Shown here piece after piece: positions 17,143 through 24,383 of a stretch of DNA of 39,724 bases (position 1 is its first letter; each line of letters starts with the position of its first letter). The notes under the pieces are model-generated. The model had not been told where the DNA came from and searched no databases. It was given only the letters and a program-made list of their open reading frames with translations. The translations under genes were made by a program, and so were the position numbers. Source of the stretch: a virus; the IMG/VR virus record IMGVR_UViG_3300006802_000027, positions 1 to 39,724 of that record; one strand, written 5' to 3'.

Positions 17143-17181
17143 TTAGCATTTTTTACCGCCTTTTTTACCTTTCTTTTTCAA
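17143..17181 (-). CDS. Possible 12-residue Lys/Gly peptide
   Basis: A TTG start six bases after a near-perfect AAGGAGG site gives the peptide MKKKGKKGGKKC and a TAA. The next gene (ATG at 17133) follows within ten bases. Tiny Lys/Gly/Cys-ended peptides occur in this position in some phages. The strong ribosome site makes translation likely; it may simply couple translation from the upstream gene to the next. Confidence 0.4.
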   Translation of the reverse strand: MKKKGKKGGKKC

Positions 17182-17182
17182 T

Positions 17183-17443
17183 TTATCCTCCTTCCGATTT
17201 TTTAGCTAATTCAACTATTTGTTCTGGATTTAATTCTAAAACAGTTTTAATAGTCGCTAATACTTGACGTTTACCATCATTTATCAAAGTCATATCCGGT
17301 TGATCTGGACTCCATACTGATCGATACCAACAACAAGTTTGCTCTAAAAATTTCATTACCTCTTTACCTTGTGGACTTTCAAAGGTTAAACGCATATTGC
17401 TTTGTAATCCAGCTACATAATTAATATCTGTCATCTTATTCAT
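17183..17443 (-). CDS. Bbp19-like phage protein
   Basis: An 86-residue protein with LTFESPQGKEVMKFLEQTC at residues 18-36 and NDGKRQVLATIKTVLELNP near the end. The F-x-x-x-x-G-x-x-V-x-x-L-L start and G-x-R-x-x-x-x-x-I/L end match my recollection of the Bbp19-like domain found next to portal genes in podoviruses such as Bordetella phage BPP-1. Its exact role is unknown. It overlaps the upstream gene stop by one base. Confidence 0.55.
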   Translation of the reverse strand: MNKMTDINYVAGLQSNMRLTFESPQGKEVMKFLEQTCCWYRSVWSPDQPDMTLINDGKRQVLATIKTVLELNPEQIVELAKKSEGG

Positions 17444-17793
17444 TAAATATCTCTTACCATTCTAAAATATTTTAATCCATTACGATCTTGAGCGTTGCAA
17501 CATCCACCTACAAATGAAACGCAAAATGCTTCTTCTGGTTTTCCAACCCTTTGCTTGTTAGTCCAATACCATTCGTTTAATTTGGTATCTCCAAAAAAAT
17601 CAATATCAACGGCCGGATTTGACCTATCATAATCTACGATTGATTGTAATTCTTTAACGCTTGGGAGCCTACAATTACGATCTTTCACATAAACAACTGC
17701 ATCATCCCATGAAAGCATTACATCAACTGTTGAACTCCACTCAATATTATTAAGATTATCCTTGACCCAATTAATATTTAAAAATCTACTCAT
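17443..17793 (-). CDS. DUF1566 (Lcl C-terminal)-like protein
   Basis: A 116-residue protein with VMLSWDDAVVYVKDRNC, RLPSVKELQSIVDYDRSNPA, YWTNKQRVGKPEEAFCVSF and GLKYFRMVRD. This W..A..Y...C-RLP-x-x-x-EL-x-S-I-x-DY...YWT...A..V.F...R.VR layout is typical of DUF1566/Lcl domains, which share a C-type lectin-like fold and are common in displayed or adhesive bacterial proteins. Here it is a bare domain with no signal peptide, coupled by ATGA to the portal gene. A virion-attached binding protein is possible but unproven. Confidence 0.7.
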   Translation of the reverse strand: MSRFLNINWVKDNLNNIEWSSTVDVMLSWDDAVVYVKDRNCRLPSVKELQSIVDYDRSNPAVDIDFFGDTKLNEWYWTNKQRVGKPEEAFCVSFVGGCCNAQDRNGLKYFRMVRDI

Positions 17794-19463
17794 TTACTAC
17801 TTCCCTGTTTAGTCTTAGCAATATTTGCATCAACTTCGCTTCCAGTCTTAACAACATCCGCTCCTTGTTGAGCCATTTGCAAAGCTACTTGTTGTTGAGC
17901 CATTTTACCCTTAGCATCTCTCAACGCTTCAATTTCACTATCGTCTCGTAGAACCCTCGCAGGTGCCCCTAGAATGCCCCAGGTTTCATCAACGACTTTA
18001 TCAGCAGATACTTTATCAAGAACATCAGGCATAAGCGGAGCCATTTGTCCAACAAGCGTTAATCCTGTCATTAATGCATTAAGTTCAGACCTTCGCTGAG
18101 CTTGAGCTAATTGACTAATGCAGTCAATCTCATACTCAGGATTGTCGATAAGTTCGTCCGGAGGTGGGGGCAGCTTCCCGCGTCTAGCAAGGATTCCAAT
18201 TGTTCTTATGACAACTGGATTGAGCATTTCTGAGATGTATCGGCCAACAGCCGGCCCTAACATGGTCATCTTCTCATTGATTCGTTCCATCACCTCTGGA
18301 TTGTTCATTTGTTTAGTAATACCATCAAAAGCTAAAAATACGTCGTTATACATTAACGCTTTTACTTTTTGACTATAATATTCAATTGCTGTCATTCCTG
18401 TATTTGGATCACCGAAGTTGCTAAATGCAAATATATCATTACCTGAAGTCATTTTTTCTTTGTTATAATAATTAATCGCTCTTGGATTAGCATTAAAAGG
18501 CATGATAAATGCATTATCAGGAACAGCAATAGGTGGATCAGTATGCTTCATCATTGACCTTAAATTTGTCTTAGCAATTGCATTAAGTATTCTTGAAAAT
18601 GGTAATGCTTTCATTGCTGGCGAATAACCCCAAGGAATAAATGGTCTTTTATCAAATCTGTGACAAAACGCCGGAAACTCATGATATCCGCCCTCATCAA
18701 TAATTACTTTATTCTCGCAATCAATCCAACAAGCCTCAACTGGTAGATTCTTTTTATCTGTCTTTCGTTCATCACGATTGTATCTATTAGCAATTGAAAG
18801 TAAAAATAAGTGGGCTTTTTCCTGTCTATTGTCAGGATTTAATTCTTCTTTCATTTTATCTGAAAGTTTTTCTTTTCCCCACTTATTAGCAGCTTGAGAA
18901 GCTGTATATTCAAACTCAATAAAATATTCAACTACTCGTCCTCTACCATCTTCAACCAAACATATATTTTTAATAGGCAATGAATAAAATCTTGCATCAT
19001 CTTCGATATCTTCTTCTTCCATCAAAGCCGATGTTCCATAAACTCCACTTGCTTTATATGATGAGATTATCTGATTATAAAAATTAGATTTGTTAAGTGT
19101 ATAATTTACTTGATCTGTTACATCAGATAAATATCGACCAACAACTTTATTGTCTCTTAAAGCAGCAGATTTAGCTCTTAATCCAAACCATTTACTTGTT
19201 GGAGGAGTTAAATAATTCATAAAACCAGCAGCTAATACATCGGCAGATTCAAGTGTGGTTGAGTCATATAAATAATCACTTTTTAATTCTGACCCAGCAG
19301 CTTGAACAGAATTAATATCTTGTGCTTCAATATAAAAATAATCATGTAAAGATTGCCAATAGCTTTCAAAATTACTTCTTTGTCCTTTAAGTCTATAATA
19401 AAAATCTAGCTTTTGAACAGCCTTTGGACTATTTGTTTCTTGTTTTGGTTGCGTTGCTAACAT
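17790..19463 (-). CDS. Portal (head-tail connector) protein
   Basis: A 557-residue protein, close to the length of T7 gp8. It has the N-terminal YYRLKGQRSNFESYWQSLHD region, then YDSTTLESADVLAAGFMNYL followed by TPPTSKWFGL, and later GWGYSPAMKALPFSRILNAI-type sequence with RINEKMTMLGPAVGRYISEM. These are the usual features of the T7-type head-to-tail connecting protein family. It begins eight bases after the preceding gene and overlaps the DUF1566-like gene. It forms the dodecameric DNA entry/exit ring and docks the terminase. The C-terminal 50 residues are Gln/Ala-rich and flexible. Confidence 0.92.
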   Translation of the reverse strand: MLATQPKQETNSPKAVQKLDFYYRLKGQRSNFESYWQSLHDYFYIEAQDINSVQAAGSELKSDYLYDSTTLESADVLAAGFMNYLTPPTSKWFGLRAKSAALRDNKVVGRYLSDVTDQVNYTLNKSNFYNQIISSYKASGVYGTSALMEEEDIEDDARFYSLPIKNICLVEDGRGRVVEYFIEFEYTASQAANKWGKEKLSDKMKEELNPDNRQEKAHLFLLSIANRYNRDERKTDKKNLPVEACWIDCENKVIIDEGGYHEFPAFCHRFDKRPFIPWGYSPAMKALPFSRILNAIAKTNLRSMMKHTDPPIAVPDNAFIMPFNANPRAINYYNKEKMTSGNDIFAFSNFGDPNTGMTAIEYYSQKVKALMYNDVFLAFDGITKQMNNPEVMERINEKMTMLGPAVGRYISEMLNPVVIRTIGILARRGKLPPPPDELIDNPEYEIDCISQLAQAQRRSELNALMTGLTLVGQMAPLMPDVLDKVSADKVVDETWGILGAPARVLRDDSEIEALRDAKGKMAQQQVALQMAQQGADVVKTGSEVDANIAKTKQGSSK

Positions 19464-19470
19464 ATTTCTC

Positions 19471-19770
19471 CTATTGTCCCGTTAACATCTTCTTGGCTGT
19501 GTTTGCTTGCCCACTAATTCCCAATGGCGAAGTAAATACTGTTTGAGATGAAGCTGCAACTCTCTTTTTAATAATTGCTGCTGCTTGAGTAGAAGCCCCG
19601 GATTGTGCCTCTTTAACTGATTGAATTGCTGCATTGTTTTGAGCAGCTGCATTATTAGCTGCCTTCTTAGCTTCACTTGACTGTTTAATACCTGAATAAA
19701 TTGATGCACCAGCTGCTGCAACTGTTCCTATTGCTGTTAATGCTGGCACTATTGGTGCTAAAAATGGCAT
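19471..19770 (-). CDS. Small portal-adjacent phage protein
   Basis: A 99-residue protein. The first 28 residues are hydrophobic (MPFLAPIVPALTAIGTVAAA then GASIYSG), followed by an Ala/Gln/Lys-rich helix and a conserved-looking end, TVFTSPLGISGQANTAKKML. Short proteins ending in a TSPLG...A.K.LLGQ phrase are common beside portal genes in podoviruses and are of unknown function; they may be virion or membrane-associated. It stops with TAG and lies between the GNAT-like and portal genes. Confidence 0.65.
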   Translation of the reverse strand: MPFLAPIVPALTAIGTVAAAGASIYSGIKQSSEAKKAANNAAAQNNAAIQSVKEAQSGASTQAAAIIKKRVAASSQTVFTSPLGISGQANTAKKMLTGQ

Positions 19771-19771
19771 A

Positions 19772-20179
19772 TCAAACTCCTTTTATTTCGTATTTATGTA
19801 ATATACTTAAATCTGGATTCCACCAGCTTATTGTCTTTGGATTTACTCTTCGCTTAACTTCTTTAATTCCTCTTACAATTGTTTTTACTCCATCAGCACA
19901 TAACAAAACAAAATGGACATTCGAACCAAACTCAGTTAATAAAATTTTCAAGACATCCACTTGGGTAATATCAAAGGTTTCGAGCGTCTTATACGTTTCA
20001 TCTGATAACGTAAGGAACAAGGCCACGCCCCTAATTTTCTCATCTGCCACAATAACGAACTTGTCTGGATGGTTAGCAATGCCCTGCTCGATTTGTTCGA
20101 GAGTTGGTACAATATCTTTTCTCTCGCCTTTATACTTTGAATAATAATGAGTTATTAAAAACTCTGCTATATCAGACAT
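19772..20179 (-). CDS. GNAT-like phage protein
   Basis: A 135-residue protein with FVIVADEKIRGVALFLTLSD near residues 40-60, FVLLCADGVKTIVRGIKEV near residues 90-108, and SWWNPDLSILHKYEIKG at the end. This pattern fits the small GNAT-fold proteins that T7-type phages often carry beside the portal and terminase genes. The usual acetyl-CoA loop (R/Q-x-x-G-x-G/A) is not clear, so catalytic activity is uncertain. It sits in the packaging block, and a possible 29-residue peptide overlaps its start. Confidence 0.6.
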   Translation of the reverse strand: MSDIAEFLITHYYSKYKGERKDIVPTLEQIEQGIANHPDKFVIVADEKIRGVALFLTLSDETYKTLETFDITQVDVLKILLTEFGSNVHFVLLCADGVKTIVRGIKEVKRRVNPKTISWWNPDLSILHKYEIKGV

Positions 20180-20261
20180 CCATTATCCACCAATTGCCTT
20201 TTGTATCTTCCCAGACAATTATGTTTTCATAAACCATCAAACAACAAGAATAAACAGGCAT
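20172..20261 (-). CDS. Possible 29-residue microprotein
   Basis: A short frame translating as MPVYSCCLMVYENIIVWEDT followed by KGNWWIMDV. Its ATG shares a base with the terminase stop (TAATG) and its end overlaps the next gene's start by eight bases, the same coupling seen throughout the operon. It fills what would otherwise be an 80-base gap in a tightly packed region. No family is recognised. Confidence 0.5.
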   Translation of the reverse strand: MPVYSCCLMVYENIIVWEDTKGNWWIMDV

Positions 20262-21640
20262 TATCTTACCCCAGCAATACCAAAAAGATTTTCTTCCTTG
20301 CTTACTTGTGATTGTCTAAAATATTGTATATCTTGCTTAGCTTTAACTTCATTAATCAAACTTGCTGCCATAAGCAATGCATCAGCTAAATTAGGACTCT
20401 TGATTCCTTCTTTACGCATTTCTTCTTTGCTTATCAATATCCTTCGTCCATCATTAGTAAACTTATACCGAAGAGTCATTAACTCTTGGATAACTTCTTC
20501 ATCAGGCAATGCAATCCACCCTTTAGAAACAAATTCTTTTAGCTTAAAGGCAGCTTTTGTTCGTGCATTACCATAAAATTGATTGTCTTGAAAACTATAT
20601 GGTTTATTACGAAAACCTCTAAAATCTTCTCGTTGTCTACCTTTTTGAATAAAATCTAAGGGGCCAGAGCCTATACCATCCTCGTCGATTATATTATCAT
20701 TTACGTGGTGTAGGTTAGAGGTGGAGAGGATTCGCCCCGTTGTATAATCTAAATCTTTATGATCCCACTGCTCAACATGAAACATCTTCCAAGCAAGCGC
20801 ACCCAATTGATGTAATCCTACTGCAGCGCATTTATCGTTGCCATATCTAGCAACATCAAATCCCATAATTCTATGACCATAACCAGTTCTGGTGGCATAC
20901 TCTCTTGTCTTGGCTTGCATTAACTCTGAAAAATTAAATACAAAATCATCTTGTTCAAGTTCTTCATCACTATTCATTACAAACTGAGCATAGTGCTTAG
21001 GCGCTTCTATTTCCATTCTTTTTAAATCAGCAACGAAATCAGGCGGTAAGTTATGAGCATTTGCAAAACTATTAGCAGTAATACATTCATATTCACCATT
21101 TAAATATTGATATTGTCCTGTAGCTGCGTCAATTTCTTTAATCTCAGTTGCTTTATTAATCCATAATTTCCAAACCCAATTATGACCATTAGCGTTTGCA
21201 ATAATACAGATAGGTCTTACGCTTGCTCCATTATTCTGACGCATACGATCACGAATAAACTGAAACTGTGTATCATCTTCAAACTCTTCTGCTTGCTCAA
21301 CACCTGCAATTCCTAAGTTAATATTTTTTAATACATCAAGCTCAGCAGCATGACGAAACATTATCTTTGACTTATTTGGCATTTCGTAATCTTTATCAGA
21401 TCCGATCTTAACACCAAAATACTTCTCAAAATCTCTCATTGTTGAATCTTTTAAATCAGTAAATTCTTTGCGGACTATTAATGCAGTTGTTCCAGGATAT
21501 TGTTTGCAGTATGACCAAATCTTTAGTAAAAACATATAAGTTTTCCCTGTTCCAATTGCTGATTTCATACAAGGAAACTTTTTCTCACTAAAGAGAAATT
21601 GATCTTGATACAAGTTGAGTTGAAGTTTCAACTCTGCCAT
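20261..21640 (-). CDS. Terminase large subunit
   Basis: A 459-residue packaging motor. The ATPase half has Walker A SAIGTGKT (residues 27-34) and an acidic Walker B-like VEQAEE (114-119). The nuclease half has FDVARYGND (Asp262), IIDEDGIG (Asp319/Asp321) and SPNLADALLMA (Asp420), giving the RNase H-type acidic triad. I chose the ATG at 21640, preceded by AGAGG, over a longer form that would start 45 bases upstream inside the small subunit gene. Length and motif order fit headful or cohesive-end terminases rather than pinning down one type. Confidence 0.93.
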   Translation of the reverse strand: MAELKLQLNLYQDQFLFSEKKFPCMKSAIGTGKTYMFLLKIWSYCKQYPGTTALIVRKEFTDLKDSTMRDFEKYFGVKIGSDKDYEMPNKSKIMFRHAAELDVLKNINLGIAGVEQAEEFEDDTQFQFIRDRMRQNNGASVRPICIIANANGHNWVWKLWINKATEIKEIDAATGQYQYLNGEYECITANSFANAHNLPPDFVADLKRMEIEAPKHYAQFVMNSDEELEQDDFVFNFSELMQAKTREYATRTGYGHRIMGFDVARYGNDKCAAVGLHQLGALAWKMFHVEQWDHKDLDYTTGRILSTSNLHHVNDNIIDEDGIGSGPLDFIQKGRQREDFRGFRNKPYSFQDNQFYGNARTKAAFKLKEFVSKGWIALPDEEVIQELMTLRYKFTNDGRRILISKEEMRKEGIKSPNLADALLMAASLINEVKAKQDIQYFRQSQVSKEENLFGIAGVR

Positions 21641-22028
21641 TAGATACCTCTTCTGTTGATGGCTTTGATGTTTCTCCCGACGCACGAATAATAATTATCT
21701 TTGTTTCACCGCTACCAGACGACTCGCTCTTGTGGATATCACTTTCCGTTCTTAATTCTTTTAAAATATCAACAGCATCTTTATCAACAACTAAATCACC
21801 TTTAGATTTTAAAATCCTTTTTAAGTGATTAACTCTCTTAATCTTCTCATATTCACGATCAATTTTAAGTAAGGCACGATTCTTATAAATTATTTGGTTA
21901 ACCCTAGTTGTAGAAATTTTAAATCTTTCAGCTAAGGCTTGATAAGTCCAGTCACCAGATAAATAAAGAGACAATAATTTAGAGTCTCTTATCTTATGTA
22001 TGCCATGCACATCTTTTGGTATCTTCAT
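21588..22028 (-). CDS. Terminase small subunit (HTH protein)
   Basis: A 146-residue protein with a helix-turn-helix at about residues 25-50 (LSGDWTYQALAERFKISTTR then VNQI), then helices rich in Lys/Glu, and a Ser/Thr-rich C-terminal tail after residue 100. An HTH plus oligomerisation helices just before the large subunit is the usual small terminase layout. It overlaps the large subunit gene by 53 bases. A perfect palindrome lies just upstream. Assignment is by position and HTH. Confidence 0.78.
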   Translation of the reverse strand: MKIPKDVHGIHKIRDSKLLSLYLSGDWTYQALAERFKISTTRVNQIIYKNRALLKIDREYEKIKRVNHLKRILKSKGDLVVDKDAVDILKELRTESDIHKSESSGSGETKIIIIRASGETSKPSTEEVSNGRVETSTQLVSRSISL

Positions 22029-22034
22029 GACATA

Positions 22035-22049
22035 AACATACCATATGTT
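22035..22049. promoter_or_regulatory. Palindrome upstream of terminase genes
   Basis: AACATA and TATGTT form a perfect 6-base inverted repeat around CCA, seven bases upstream of the terminase small subunit ATG. It could be an operator, a packaging (pac/cos) recognition element for the HTH small subunit, or chance in AT-rich DNA. Confidence 0.35.
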
Positions 22050-22088
22050 GTATTTTTTTGTTGATTTATTTGAAAAAGAAACAATATA

Positions 22089-22271
22089 TTAGAATTGTAT
22101 TAATGCAGTAGGTCTTTTTTGATCAGTCTTTCGAGGTCTTTGACGCATGAGAATTATGTGGTGTTTAAACTGACATTCTGGAGATCCGCAGGTTTTTCTT
22201 ACTAATGGTTTTATTTTACAATATGGGCAAGCTTTTTGATATCTTGTTACAGTTATCTCAACTCTAACCAT
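22089..22271 (-). CDS. Small Cys-rich, zinc-finger-like protein
   Basis: A 60-residue basic protein with ACPYCKIKPLVRKTCGSPEC (two CxxC/CxxxxC pairs at residues 15-34) followed by QFKHHIILMRQRPRKTD. The four cysteines suggest a zinc-binding fold, and the basic tail suggests nucleic acid binding. It overlaps the end of the DPM1-like gene by 19 bases and precedes the terminase genes. It could be a late transcription or packaging accessory; no family is recognised. Confidence 0.6.
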   Translation of the reverse strand: MVRVEITVTRYQKACPYCKIKPLVRKTCGSPECQFKHHIILMRQRPRKTDQKRPTALIQF

Positions 22272-22831
22272 AAATTAAAAGACTCCTTTAAACATTTTAA
22301 AATGCTTGATATTTTCATTGGTTTAGATGACGATCCAAAATCATTAACCTCAACAGGCACCTCAATTATCTGCAATCCTTTATTTCTAGCCTTAGCTAAT
22401 ATCTCTAAATCAAAAATAAAAGAATTTGTCTTCCAATCTAACAAAGCATATCTATGAAACAATTTTATTCCTGTTTGAGTATCATAATTTAAACCAAAAA
22501 ACAAATGAAGATAAAATCTTGTTAACTTAGTTAATATTCTTCTACCAATTGAACGTCTTATTTGTTTTTTCCCAATAACAATATCATAATCACTTAAAAA
22601 AGGTATTAGTCTATGAATCATCGAAGGATGTATGTCTAGGTCTCCATCAATAAAGCAAATATAATCTCCCGTAGCTTGTTCTAAAGCCTTACGGACTGCC
22701 CATCCCTTACCCATACCATATCGGTCATTACAAATAACAATTTGAGCATTTGGAAAACATCTTTCTACTGCTTCAATCATTTTTAATATCTTTGGCTCAT
22801 CTTTTGAAGGAATAAGAACAGATAAATTCAT
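22253..22831 (-). CDS. DPM1-like polyprenyl-phosphate glycosyltransferase (GT2)
   Basis: A 192-residue GT-A enzyme. It has MNLSVLIPSKDEPKILKMIE, then GKGWAVRKALEQATGDYICF, the FIDGDLDIHP DxD box (Asp62, Asp64), DTQTGIKLF (residues 117-125) and SFIFDLEILAKARNKGLQII followed by EVPVEV. This motif series is characteristic of the DPM1/GtrB branch that transfers a sugar from a nucleotide sugar to polyprenyl phosphate on the cytoplasmic face. No membrane helices follow the catalytic domain, as in DPM1 rather than GtrB. The start at 22831 has GGAGG at five bases and shares ATGA with the upstream stop. It probably supplies the lipid-linked donor for the TMTC-like membrane enzyme two genes away. Confidence 0.85.
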   Translation of the reverse strand: MNLSVLIPSKDEPKILKMIEAVERCFPNAQIVICNDRYGMGKGWAVRKALEQATGDYICFIDGDLDIHPSMIHRLIPFLSDYDIVIGKKQIRRSIGRRILTKLTRFYLHLFFGLNYDTQTGIKLFHRYALLDWKTNSFIFDLEILAKARNKGLQIIEVPVEVNDFGSSSKPMKISSILKCLKESFNLWLELR

Positions 22832-23064
22832 TTTGCCTCCGTTATTAAACCACATTTCCAATTATCTTTTGGTATTTTAGAATAAACAACCCATTGTTTT
22901 CGATCATTATCAATTAAAACTTCATAACCATAAAGACTAGCAAATTGAAATGCTTTTTCTTTATCTGCAAAAACATATTCTTTTATTTCTTCTCGCACAA
23001 TTTCAGAATGTTTTAACTTTAAATTATATTGTTCAAAATCACAATTATAATATTGAATTATCAT
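22828..23064 (-). CDS. Small hypothetical protein between donor synthase and membrane transferase
   Basis: A 78-residue soluble-looking protein, MIIQYYNCDFEQYNLKLKHS..., with an amphipathic middle (EKAFQFASLYGYEVLI) and QWVVYSKIPKDNW near the end. It has no membrane helix, so it is not a GtrA-type flippase. ATGA overlaps on both sides tie it to the DPM1-like and TMTC-like genes. It could be a partner of either, but no family is recognised. Confidence 0.6.
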   Translation of the reverse strand: MIIQYYNCDFEQYNLKLKHSEIVREEIKEYVFADKEKAFQFASLYGYEVLIDNDRKQWVVYSKIPKDNWKCGLITEAK

Positions 23065-24383
23065 AACAACAAAGGCAATTCTCCTTTATGCCATTTATCC
23101 ATAAGACTATTTGCCATTTTTTCTTGACCTTTTGGTATATTCTCACTAGCCATTTTCATAAATTCATCTGCTTCTTTTTCATATTTTGCTAATTTTAATG
23201 CTGTTGCTAAATTAAAAAGTATTTTGAACTCTTTAGGGCTAATTATTCTTGCCATTGTCCAAAGAGTAACAGCCTCTGGATAGGATTTATTATCCCATCG
23301 CTTCATTGCTCTAACATGCCAAACAAACCAAGCATCTGGACTATGCATACACGAATTTTCAACTAAATAATAATCATCCATATAAGAATCCATCCAAAAC
23401 CACAATTTAGTCGCATACATTGCAATCCATGCGGAATAAATAACTGGATATTGAATTAAAAACGAAGCTAAAACAAACATTAGTCCACAATTAGGTAAAT
23501 AAACATATCTTTCGGCTATTTCTTGACTCATTCTAAATAAATTGCAAAAAGGAGCAATGCAAATACACCACCACAATATCCCAAAATTTATCATATCCCA
23601 CTTACAAAATATAAATCTATATAAAATAAAACCAACAATAATTAAACCAATCCAAAAAAACCTATCTTTTAAACTATATGCTTTTTCTTTACCACTTCCA
23701 GCCAAACTTTGCATATAAGAATGATAGAATGTTGTCTTTATTGGTATTAGTGAGTGAATAAAATAAAAACTAAAAGTTTTAACTCCTAATATTAATTTTG
23801 ATATGTGTATTCTTTTATCATCGTCATACATTTCCTGATTAATTTTATCAACAACATTCTTTTTAAACATTTTTAAATAAAACAACCAAATAAATGGCAT
23901 AAATCCTAAAAGCCAATAGTTTTTTGAACCAATTAATGCAAGTGGAGCTAAAAATCCAGCGTTAGAATATGCTGCTAATAACAAAAAAAATGCTCCTATA
24001 TAAGGAAATGCTATTGCCCCTGTCATGCCAAGAGCTGATAAAGCATAACCTCTTCCAGAAATCCAAACACTTGCTTGATTATTTATAGGATTAAAAGCAA
24101 ATAAAAAAGAAGCCAAAAAGGAAATATCATTCGCTCCAAATCCCAAATAAATAAAAACACATACCAATGAATGAATAATTGTTGTTAACAAATGATCTTC
24201 TTGCGGTGTTGTCCTAATACAACCTTCTAGTTGTAATAATCTAACCCTCCACCATTCTTTCGGTTTGGGACGTTGCGAAACAGGGATATCATCCGATACA
24301 TATTTATAAGTAATTGTTTTTGCAAAAAATAATAAATTTACTAATAGAATTATGCAGATTTTCTCAAACACAGTTTTCTCCAT
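23061..24383 (-). CDS. TMTC-like GT-C membrane glycosyltransferase with TPR end
   Basis: A 440-residue polytopic membrane protein with roughly ten hydrophobic segments up to residue 330. An early DD pair (Asp31-Asp32) lies in the first loop, where GT-C enzymes keep catalytic acids. FNPINNQASVWISGRGYALS (97-116) matches the HP-x-H-x-E-A-V-x-W-I-x-G-R box of TMTC O-mannosyltransferases, and AERYVYLPNCG (290-300) matches their ERFLYLPS-type motif. The C-terminal 80 residues are TPR-like (SPKEFKILFNLATALKLAKY). TMTC proteins use polyprenyl-phosphate sugars, made here by the DPM1-like neighbour. They are usually much longer, with many more TPRs. The acceptor cannot be told from the sequence. It overlaps the radical SAM gene by 34 bases. 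Confidence 0.75.
   Translation of the reverse strand: MEKTVFEKICIILLVNLLFFAKTITYKYVSDDIPVSQRPKPKEWWRVRLLQLEGCIRTTPQEDHLLTTIIHSLVCVFIYLGFGANDISFLASFLFAFNPINNQASVWISGRGYALSALGMTGAIAFPYIGAFFLLLAAYSNAGFLAPLALIGSKNYWLLGFMPFIWLFYLKMFKKNVVDKINQEMYDDDKRIHISKLILGVKTFSFYFIHSLIPIKTTFYHSYMQSLAGSGKEKAYSLKDRFFWIGLIIVGFILYRFIFCKWDMINFGILWWCICIAPFCNLFRMSQEIAERYVYLPNCGLMFVLASFLIQYPVIYSAWIAMYATKLWFWMDSYMDDYYLVENSCMHSPDAWFVWHVRAMKRWDNKSYPEAVTLWTMARIISPKEFKILFNLATALKLAKYEKEADEFMKMASENIPKGQEKMANSLMDKWHKGELPLLL

Noticed and set aside
17443-17793. Diversity-generating retroelement target
   Set aside because: The lectin-like fold invites the idea, but no reverse transcriptase gene, template repeat or variable repeat pair was found.
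22828-23064. GtrA-type flippase in the glycan cassette
   Set aside because: The 78-residue protein between the DPM1-like and TMTC-like genes has no transmembrane helices, while GtrA has four.
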